Assembly: GCA_944380845.1 (NCBI GenBank)
Contig: CALWIU010000041.1
Span: forward strand, 1 to 38,546
DNA: 38,546 nt
Source: an uncultured Clostridia bacterium
GTDB lineage: Bacteria; Bacillota; Clostridia; Oscillospirales; Acutalibacteraceae
Reading direction: 5' to 3'
Position numbers and translations under genes: made by a program
In this document: positions 18,209-24,729 of the stretch, one piece after another
Layout: every line of letters starts with the position of its first letter
How positions within the stretch are numbered: position 1 is the first letter of the stretch
The notes under the pieces: generated by a model
Database searches by the model: none
What the model was told of the DNA's origin: nothing
Seen by the model: the letters and a program-made list of their open reading frames with translations, nothing else

Positions 18209-18239
18209 TTCGCCGTCCTTCTGTTGATTCTTTGAGAAT

Positions 18240-18268
18240 ATAGTACAGGATTAGCTTGAAAAAAGCAA
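18240..18268 (-). promoter_or_regulatory. Promoter of the GH38–regulator–GH36 operon
   Basis: Minus strand: -35 TTGCTT (18263-18268), 17-bp spacer, -10 TACTAT (18240-18245). It is squeezed between the ymxH stop (18272) and the GH38 SD. It has the same TTGCTT -35 as the promoter of the opposite glycosidase operon. Confidence 0.72.
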
Positions 18269-18271
18269 GTA

Positions 18272-18565
18272 TTATTGGTTAAAAATACCGCGAAACGAGT
18301 TGTTTTTTCGTCCGGAGCTGTGGTGAGGCAGTTCACAGTTTACCAGAATGGTATCCTTGCCGATGACGACAATGTTGCACCATGGAATTTTAATATCCTC
18401 TTCTTCTTTTCCCAATCCGAAGAATTTCTGTTTTCCGTAAATGATCAGCGCCGTGATCCGCCCATCCTCTGAACAAAATTCCACATCGCAAACCTTTCCA
18501 AGCAAGTTACCGTTTTTGATATCGATTACATCTTTTTCGCAAAGTTCCGTAATGCTGCAAGGCAT
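18272..18565 (-). CDS. YlmC/YmxH family sporulation protein (PRC-barrel)
   Basis: A 97-residue protein matching the YlmC/YmxH family found in endospore-forming Firmicutes. It shows the ITELCEKDVIDIKNGNLLGKVCDVEF start, the ALIIYGKQKFFG strand and the EEEDIKIPWCNIVVIGKDTILV PRC-barrel ending. The biochemical role is not established; expression in Bacillus is linked to sporulation. It has a strong SD (GGAGGG) and ends immediately before the GH38 operon promoter. It supports a spore-forming lineage but does not prove that this strain sporulates. Confidence 0.9.
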   Translation of the reverse strand: MPCSITELCEKDVIDIKNGNLLGKVCDVEFCSEDGRITALIIYGKQKFFGLGKEEEDIKIPWCNIVVIGKDTILVNCELPHHSSGRKNNSFRGIFNQ

Positions 18566-18687
18566 AAAATCCCTCCTTCCTCTTTATTACTATATTCTCG
18601 CTGCCGGTCGGTGAGAATCGCAGCAGAAATTTTTATGTGCTGTCAAGAACGGTTTGTAATGAAAATGACAAAACTTTGAAATTTGTA

Positions 18688-18716
18688 TTGACATTATTTT
18701 ACTTTTTTAATACAAT
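18688..18716 (+). promoter_or_regulatory. Promoter of the dockerin gene region
   Basis: -35 TTGACA (18688-18693), 17-bp spacer, -10 TACAAT (18711-18716), within an AT-rich stretch. A perfect 8-bp hairpin (18733-18740 / 18745-18752, loop TATT) lies just after the predicted start site in the 5' leader. Apart from these, I see nothing in 18566-18794. Confidence 0.75.
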
Positions 18717-18794
18717 TTAATATAGAACAAAAAAGAAATCTATTGATTTCTTATAATTTTCCAGATGAATTAGCCATAAGGCGGTGAGACCCGT

Positions 18795-19487
18795 GTGGAC
18801 ATAACAACGGACAAGGCGCGGCATTTACTGAAAAAGACAGCCTGCCGGAAGGAAAAACCGTTTTTATATGATTGGAAAAATATAATAAAAAGAAAAAACA
18901 GCAAGTTTGCTGTTGTCCTTTGTGCATTTGCTTGTTTTTTGTATGCCTTTTGCCGCAGCTGAAAACACGGCTGCGGAATCGGACAAGGTGATTTCCTATT
19001 GTCCCGGCGATTTAAACGATGACGAAGTGATGCGCACTGATGACGCTTGGCTTTGCCTGCGCGAAGCTATGGGACAGGAAATACTGACGGCAGAGCAGAC
19101 CGTTACCGCACAGGTTGCCGGAAAAGCTGCCTTGACAACCGCCGCCTGCGTCAGATTTTGCGCGTCGCAGTTGGACTGGAAGAAATTTTGCAACTTACGG
19201 TGCAGATACAGGTGGGACAGCAGTGTGATGTTCAGGGATTAAAAACAAAGGTGCTCTATGGCTGGTGCTGCGATGGCGGCAATAAGCTGGATCAGATTAT
19301 TGTACAGGGTGGAGTGGTTTCTCCCAATGACAATATTTTCGGTGAGTCAATTCCTGGCGGCTCGTATCCATATTTTCCTTTTACGCCGGTAACTGCCGGT
19401 GCTTATTATTTTGTTTTCCATAACATAGGGCTGTTTGCTGATCAAATCCGGAATCGTTTCAAAATACGCTTGCATATTGTACAATAA
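18795..19487 (+). pseudogene. Degraded secreted dockerin-containing protein
   Basis: The likely start is GTG 18795 with a GGCGGTGAG SD. The first frame encodes a basic stretch (KNIIKRKNSKF) and the beginning of a signal peptide, then stops at 18960-18962. Removing one T from the T6 run at 18935-18940 joins it to the next frame, which gives CMPFAAAENTAAES, a plausible signal peptidase site, and then PGDLNDDEVMRTDDAWLCLREAMG, the first half of a type I dockerin. A second shift near 19145 (one base missing) is needed to read TTADLRQILRVAVGLEE, the second dockerin half, which continues to 19487. The two shifts compensate each other. The calcium-loop Asp residues of the second repeat are lost (QVAGKAALTTA), which suggests real decay. 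About 75 residues after the dockerin resemble nothing I know. Confidence 0.7.
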
Positions 19488-19525
19488 AATAAGTTTATCG
19501 AATGCAATAGAAAGGAGAATGATAT

Positions 19526-20593
19526 ATGATACGCGCAAAAAAGGGAATGGCATTTCTGTTTGCCATCGTATTTTTATTTATGAGTCAATCCATATTCGTT
19601 TGGGCAGAATCAAGGGAGCAAGTCTCTTCGTATGGCCTCGTTCCAGAAGATGCGGCGTCTGTTAGCAGCCAGCCGGCAGCAGATCTTTTGCCCATGGCAA
19701 ATTTGCCTGCGGCTGTCGATTTGACGGATATATTTCCACCGCCCGGAAATCAGGGAGGACAAAACAGTTGCGTCGGATGGGCTGTTGGCTATGCGCTGAT
19801 GTCACAAATGCAAATAGCAAAGCGAGACTGGTCCGTGTCTTCTGCTGCCCATCAGTTCAGCCCGGCCTATATCTATAATCAGATAAATGAAAATGATACA
19901 GGCATCAGTTTGACGGATGCACTTGATTTGGTATGTACAAAGGGTGTATGTTCGCTGAATTATTTCCCCTATACAGATGAAGACTATTCGTCGCAGCCAA
20001 CGGCGATACAAAATGCCGCAGCAGCAATGTATAAAGCAAGCAGCTGGAGTAAAGTTACAGGAATCGAACAGATAAAAGCCCAAATATATAATGGCCGGGG
20101 TGTTGTGATCGGAGTTAAGTCGAATACAGGTTTTACTGAGCTCTATGCGGGAATTCCTGGATATGTCAATACTGATGAATCAGCATGGCAATACCATGCG
20201 GTTTGTTTAATTGGGTACGATGATTATCACAACGGCGGTGCTTTTAAGCTGATTAACTCCTGGGGCAGCGATTGGGGGCTTCGCGGCTATGGATGGATCT
20301 CATATAGTGCAGTAAATAGTTCGATTACGAACACAAGCGGCGCTGGCGTGGGTTATATTTTGAATGTGAGCGCAACAGATCCTTATAAATTAGGCGATGT
20401 GGATAATAGCGGAAGTGTGACAACTTCTGACGCCCGGATGGTTTTGCGTTTCGCTTCCAGACTCGATACGCCTACCGCACAGCAGTATGTTTTGGCTGAT
20501 GCAGACGGTGACGCGCAGGTGAAGTCAGGCGATGCAAGAGCGATTTTGCAATATGCTTCAGGAGCGATCAGCAAACTGCCGCTTTATAATTGA
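19526..20593 (+). CDS. Secreted papain-like (C1) cysteine protease with C-terminal dockerin
   Basis: A 355-residue protein. The signal peptide spans 1-27 (FVWA|ES) and a short linker runs to about 60. The papain-family catalytic domain (60-285) has Q77 and C82 in GNQGGQNSCVGWAVGYA, H224 in YHAVCLIGYDD and N244 in LINSWGSDWG. The type I dockerin (289-350) has two calcium loops, GDVDNSGSVTTSDA and ADADGDAQVKSGDA, each followed by an LR/LQ helix. No long inhibitory propeptide is seen. The dockerin would attach the enzyme to a cohesin on a cellulosome-like scaffold or the cell surface; no cohesin is encoded in this window. ATG 19526 has an AGGAG SD. It lies 38 bp after the decayed dockerin gene and may share its promoter. 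Confidence 0.93.
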   Translation: MIRAKKGMAFLFAIVFLFMSQSIFVWAESREQVSSYGLVPEDAASVSSQPAADLLPMANLPAAVDLTDIFPPPGNQGGQNSCVGWAVGYALMSQMQIAKRDWSVSSAAHQFSPAYIYNQINENDTGISLTDALDLVCTKGVCSLNYFPYTDEDYSSQPTAIQNAAAAMYKASSWSKVTGIEQIKAQIYNGRGVVIGVKSNTGFTELYAGIPGYVNTDESAWQYHAVCLIGYDDYHNGGAFKLINSWGSDWGLRGYGWISYSAVNSSITNTSGAGVGYILNVSATDPYKLGDVDNSGSVTTSDARMVLRFASRLDTPTAQQYVLADADGDAQVKSGDARAILQYASGAISKLPLYN

Positions 20594-20645
20594 CAGGATA
20601 ACTTGAAAAGTTCAGTGGTTTAGCAGGCAGTGCGTTTTGACAAGC

Positions 20646-20690
20646 GACTGCCGCTCAGACAATTTTGTTTGGGCGGCAGTCCTTTTGTTT
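20646..20690 (+). terminator. Terminator after the dockerin protease gene
   Basis: The 17-bp stem (20646-20662 / 20665-20681, with two G·U pairs) has a very tight loop and is followed by CTTTTGTTTT. It separates the dockerin genes from the LicD module. Confidence 0.85.
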
Positions 20691-20743
20691 TCTGATCGCT
20701 GTGTCGGGTGCTTTTCGTAAGTTTGCAAGAAGAAAATATGTGC

Positions 20744-20772
20744 TTGCAAAGTTTTCCGTGCTGCTGTATAAT
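20744..20772 (+). promoter_or_regulatory. Promoter of the licD–cytidylyltransferase/kinase–flippase operon
   Basis: -35 TTGCAA (20744-20749), 17-bp spacer, -10 TATAAT (20767-20772); the start codon is 49 bp downstream. It shows the module is transcribed separately from the protease. Confidence 0.78.
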
Positions 20773-20820
20773 AAACTAAATATATTTTGGCAATAGACAT
20801 TCATAAGGGTTGGGTGGAAT

Positions 20821-21708
20821 ATGTTAACTGAGCAGCAGCTTTCAGTTTTGCGGCAGATACAGGATGTGGAACTGAAAATCCTGGTTGAGCTGGATCGCAT
20901 CTGTACCAAATATGACATAAAATATACCTTGAGCGGCGGCACGCTGTTGGGCGCGATCCGTCATAAGGATTTCATCCCGTGGGATGATGACATCGATTTG
21001 GATGTCAAAAGAGAGGATTTTTATAAGCTGCTGCGTGTTTTGCCGGACGAGCTGGGCGAAGACTTTGATTTCGTCAACTATGATGAGTTCGGCGATCATT
21101 TTTGTGATTTTATTCCTCGTATTTTTTATAAAAACTGTAAGGTCCAGAATTCCTTTACCATTGATGGCGGAGCAAGGAATATGGCCGGCGATGAGCGGAT
21201 GGATAAAATCTTTATTGAGCTGTACTGCCTGCATGACACCAAAAAAGGTCTTACCGTAAAGTTGCAGATCTTTTTGGTAAAAGTCATTTACGGCATGGCA
21301 ATGGCGCACCGAATCGGAAAAAAGCCGACAACCCATTATTCCCCTCTGCAAAAAGCGCAGGTCAAGGTGCTGACGAGCATTGGCAAACATGTGCCCATGA
21401 AAACCCTTTGCCGCTGGTATGAAAAGACCGTTAATATGGTGAAGACGGGGAAGGGGAATTTATATTTTAAGCCTTCTGTGCCGATTTGGGTTCAGGAAAA
21501 GAATGTTTTTCATAAAGATTGGTTCGACGAAGTCGTTCGCGTTCCCGTTCGCAATTATATGATCTACGCCCCGGCGAAATATCTGCAAATCTTAGAGTCG
21601 CTTTATGGCGATTGGAAGAAATTGCCGCCCGAAAAAAACCGCCGTCCGGATCATTTTTCTCTCGAGGGCGTTGAAATCTGGCAAGACGAAAGGAAAGTGA
21701 CGAAATGA
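20821..21708 (+). CDS. LicD family phosphotransferase
   Basis: A 295-residue LicD-family protein. The nucleotidyltransferase-like core is visible as YTLSGGTLLGAIRHKDFIPWDDDIDLDV, with G39-G40 and the metal-binding cluster D55, D56, D57, D59. LicD enzymes move a phospho-substituent such as phosphocholine from a CDP-activated donor onto glycans or teichoic acids. Here the next gene, overlapping by 4 bp (ATGA), encodes a cytidylyltransferase–kinase fusion that could supply such a donor, and a flippase follows. There is no signal peptide, so it acts at the cytoplasmic face before export. The exact group transferred cannot be read from sequence. Confidence 0.92.
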   Translation: MLTEQQLSVLRQIQDVELKILVELDRICTKYDIKYTLSGGTLLGAIRHKDFIPWDDDIDLDVKREDFYKLLRVLPDELGEDFDFVNYDEFGDHFCDFIPRIFYKNCKVQNSFTIDGGARNMAGDERMDKIFIELYCLHDTKKGLTVKLQIFLVKVIYGMAMAHRIGKKPTTHYSPLQKAQVKVLTSIGKHVPMKTLCRWYEKTVNMVKTGKGNLYFKPSVPIWVQEKNVFHKDWFDEVVRVPVRNYMIYAPAKYLQILESLYGDWKKLPPEKNRRPDHFSLEGVEIWQDERKVTK

Positions 21709-23309
21709 ATATCGTAATGATTATGGCTGGCGGAATCGGCAAACGCTTTGGTGCACCGATTCCGAAACAATATACCCTTTTAAAGGGCAGACCGGTGATT
21801 GATTATGTCATTGACGCGGCAAAAGGGTCAAAACTTGCGGATAAAATTGTAGTCGTGATCGACGAGCAGTGCATGAAATATTCCTCTGCGCTGAAAGATC
21901 CGACGCTGGATTTTGCTCCCAATGGCAAAGAACGGTATGATTCTGTCAAAAGCGGTTTTGATTATATCAAAAGTCATTATGTATGCAGCAAAGTCGTGAT
22001 TATGGATGCCGTTGCGCCTTTTGTTTATCCGGAGCTGATCGACGATTATTTTCGTAAGCTGGACGAGTATGACGCCGTCATCACCGCCCAAAAGCTGACC
22101 GGTGCGCTCGGCAATACGGATTTTGAACCGCTGGATCGTGAAAAATATTATATGACCCAGTCCCCGGAAGGGTTTGTTTTTGATAAAATCAGCGCTGTTC
22201 TTGACACCCATTTCCCCAGTCAGGAACTGGCGTGGCAGCTTCCGGAAGGTTCCAAGTTTTACTTGAATTTTGATTTCAAAAACAATTTGAAGTTAACCTA
22301 CGATTTTGAGCTGCAATATGCAGAATATATGCTGGATTATCTGCGCGGCAAGAAGATCAAGGGAAATTTAAAAATATATGATAAAAGTCAGTTTATTACA
22401 GAGGGAATCCGTTATTTCCTCATGCGTCTGTATCCCGACAAAACCGACGCATGGCTCGGGAAAATCGCATCTGAGTACAGCCGCCTTGCTGATCTTTGGG
22501 GGCTGAAATCCTTTATTCCCAGCCAGACCTCCCGCTATGGGCTGGTGCTTTTTGCGGAATCAGAGATCTACGGCGATGTGGTCGTCAAATTCATCCCGGA
22601 TTTTGTGGATCGCTTTGAAACGGAGATCGCCTCTTATCAGGAACTTTCCCCGGATTATATGTGTGAGTTCCTCGGCTATGACGACGCCGCACGCGCCATG
22701 CTGCTGCGCCGTGTATCCCCGGCAAAATATGCTGATTTCAACGACAACATCCTGTTGACGGAGTTTTTTGATAAAGTGGACAAAACCATCCGTCCGATAA
22801 AAGCGGTGAATGAACCGGAGCGTTTTCTGGATTATTATGCCGACTTGCAGCAGAAATTGAAAGATATTGACACCGTTCCGTTCTTCCGCGACCGGATCAA
22901 AGAACATTTGCAGACGGCAATCGCCATGTACGATCGGCATTTTTCCGATTCGCCGCTGTATCTTTGCCATGGTGATTTGCATGCGTTCAATATTATTCAG
23001 GGCAAGGACGGATATGTTGCTGTCGATCCGCTGGGCATCCGCGCCCCCAGAGAATTGGAATATGTTCGCTTCATCCGGAATGATATTTTAAACATTCGAT
23101 CTTTCGGTATGCGCGAGCGTCTGAACCTCCTTTTGTCCTATTTTTCCCGGTGGGCGGGCAAAAAGAGCCTTTTGCTTTTCCTGTATATCGACACGGTTTA
23201 TGTGACCTTTAACTGTACTTTTGAACACCCCGATGACGGCCCGACGGGCTATAACCTGAAACTTTTAAATGTCATCCGTCAGATGATCGATTTGGATCTG
23301 ATGAATTGA
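21705..23309 (+). CDS. Cytidylyltransferase (TarI/IspD-like) fused to an APH-type small-molecule kinase
   Basis: A 534-residue two-domain protein. Residues 1-225 are an IspD/TarI-type nucleotidyltransferase: MAGGIGKRFG (8-16) with K21 in PIPKQY, then MDAVAPFV and MTQSPEGF. Residues about 265-520 have an aminoglycoside-phosphotransferase/choline-kinase fold: probable ATP lysine K295 in VVVKFIP, Glu in RFETEIASY, catalytic loop HGDLHAFN (422-429, D424) and metal-binding D441 in VAVDPLGIRAPRELEY. The inference is that the kinase phosphorylates an alcohol and the other domain couples it to CTP, giving a CDP-alcohol. In Lic systems these steps are separate proteins, LicA and LicC. MAGG rather than the usual LAAG, and the neighbours LicD and flippase, argue against a role as the MEP-pathway IspD, though that remains possible. 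Confidence 0.85.
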   Translation: MNIVMIMAGGIGKRFGAPIPKQYTLLKGRPVIDYVIDAAKGSKLADKIVVVIDEQCMKYSSALKDPTLDFAPNGKERYDSVKSGFDYIKSHYVCSKVVIMDAVAPFVYPELIDDYFRKLDEYDAVITAQKLTGALGNTDFEPLDREKYYMTQSPEGFVFDKISAVLDTHFPSQELAWQLPEGSKFYLNFDFKNNLKLTYDFELQYAEYMLDYLRGKKIKGNLKIYDKSQFITEGIRYFLMRLYPDKTDAWLGKIASEYSRLADLWGLKSFIPSQTSRYGLVLFAESEIYGDVVVKFIPDFVDRFETEIASYQELSPDYMCEFLGYDDAARAMLLRRVSPAKYADFNDNILLTEFFDKVDKTIRPIKAVNEPERFLDYYADLQQKLKDIDTVPFFRDRIKEHLQTAIAMYDRHFSDSPLYLCHGDLHAFNIIQGKDGYVAVDPLGIRAPRELEYVRFIRNDILNIRSFGMRERLNLLLSYFSRWAGKKSLLLFLYIDTVYVTFNCTFEHPDDGPTGYNLKLLNVIRQMIDLDLMN

Positions 23310-23327
23310 CAGTAGGAGACTTTTTTC

Positions 23328-24602
23328 ATGGGAAAAAAGAGAAAATATGCGAATGTCGCGTCTGATATGATTTTCAGCATCGCCGCCGTGGTGGTGCTGA
23401 ACGCGGTCATTCAGCTTTTTATTTATCCCTCCTTTAACAGCAAACTCGGGCCGGAGGCCTATGGAGAAGCGATCACGGTGATGTCCATGGTCGCTGTTAT
23501 GGGCATCGGATTTGGAATTGCCGCCAACTATTCACGCATGGTCATGAGCACAAAAAAGCGTGATGTGAAGGGCGATTACAATATCTTTCTTTTGATGATC
23601 TGGGTGCTTTGTGTGCCGGTAGCATTTTTTACCGCCAAAGTATTCGTTTCTGAGTTCTCCGTTCTCAACGCGGTTTGCATTGCTCTTTTGATGATCAGCA
23701 CGGTGACCCGCTATTACAGTGACGCGGAGTTCAAACTGAACATCAACTATAAGGGATATTTTGTTTATAATATCTGCATTGCGGCGGGGTACAGCCTCGG
23801 AATGCCGATCTTTTTTGCAACCGGAAATTGGATGATCCCGATGATTATCGGTGAGACGGCGTCAGTGGTGTATACAGCCATCCGCGGCACTTTGTACCGC
23901 CGGCCTCTTTTGAAAAAGAGCGAATACTTCAAAGAGGATTTCAAATCCTTCGGCGTTTTGTCCTGTTCCTATGTTGCAGACACGCTGATCCAAAATGCAG
24001 ACCGCCTGCTTTTAAACGCCATGTTCAGCGACGGCACGATGGTCACAACCTTTTATAATGCCGCGTTGATCGGCAAGGTTATTGCGCTTTTGACAACTTC
24101 GCTGAATTCGGTTCTGATCGGGTACCTTGCCAAGTTCGACGGCAAATTTACCAAAAAGTTTTACAACCTGATTACTGCTGCGCTCTTGCTGGTTGGTATT
24201 GTTGCCGCTTTGGCGTGCACATTGGTGTCGCATGTTTTTATCCGCATTATGTATCCGGATACTTATGAGGCGTGCCGGCCGTACTTTTTGGTCGCCAACG
24301 CCGGACAGGTCCTTTATTTCATCTCCAGCACGATCATGATCGTCGTTCTGCGTTTCGCAGATGAAAAATACCAAATGCAAATGAATGTTCTTTATACCGT
24401 TTTGTATCTGGTCGTCGTGCCGGTTTGTACTTATTTCTTCCAGATCTGGGGGCTTGCTTACGGTATTTTGGCTGTGAATTTAACAAAGTTCCTGATCGTA
24501 TATTTCATCGGTCTCTGGCAGCTGGGCAAACGCAACCGGCTACAGACAACGAGTGATTCCGACGGTGAAGACATGGATGCCTTTACTCGTCCCGGTCAGT
24601 AA
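23328..24602 (+). CDS. Polysaccharide flippase (Wzx-like, MOP superfamily)
   Basis: A 424-residue polytopic membrane protein with about 12 hydrophobic segments spaced as in oligosaccharide-unit flippases of the MOP superfamily. A polar Arg/Lys-rich start precedes the first segment. It likely flips a lipid-linked glycan, already decorated by the upstream LicD enzyme, across the membrane. It is 18 bp downstream of the cytidylyltransferase–kinase gene with SD GTAGGAGA. It has no close relative in the window, and no glycosyltransferase or Wzy-type polymerase is encoded beside it, so the glycan must be built by genes elsewhere. Confidence 0.88.
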   Translation: MGKKRKYANVASDMIFSIAAVVVLNAVIQLFIYPSFNSKLGPEAYGEAITVMSMVAVMGIGFGIAANYSRMVMSTKKRDVKGDYNIFLLMIWVLCVPVAFFTAKVFVSEFSVLNAVCIALLMISTVTRYYSDAEFKLNINYKGYFVYNICIAAGYSLGMPIFFATGNWMIPMIIGETASVVYTAIRGTLYRRPLLKKSEYFKEDFKSFGVLSCSYVADTLIQNADRLLLNAMFSDGTMVTTFYNAALIGKVIALLTTSLNSVLIGYLAKFDGKFTKKFYNLITAALLLVGIVAALACTLVSHVFIRIMYPDTYEACRPYFLVANAGQVLYFISSTIMIVVLRFADEKYQMQMNVLYTVLYLVVVPVCTYFFQIWGLAYGILAVNLTKFLIVYFIGLWQLGKRNRLQTTSDSDGEDMDAFTRPGQ

Positions 24603-24649
24603 AATGACCGCAACTTTCACAAACTTTTTGGGATATTTATCCTTTTTAC

Positions 24650-24678
24650 TTGCAAATTCCGGTGAAATGAGATAAAAT
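24650..24678 (+). promoter_or_regulatory. Promoter of the parvulin-type foldase gene
   Basis: -35 TTGCAA (24650-24655), 17-bp spacer, -10 TAAAAT (24673-24678), 51 bp upstream of the ATG at 24730. Confidence 0.65.
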
Positions 24679-24729
24679 GTCCGAGATGCAATTTCTATAC
24701 CGATAAATTCATGAAAGGTGAGTTTGCGA

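Noticed and set aside
18717-18794. Riboswitch in the leader of the dockerin gene
   Set aside because: It has only one simple 8-bp hairpin and no recognisable aptamer core such as that of c-di-GMP riboswitches.
21705-23309. Aminoglycoside resistance gene
   Set aside because: The kinase fold is shared by choline and other small-molecule kinases. Fusion to a cytidylyltransferase and the LicD/flippase neighbours point to biosynthesis rather than resistance.
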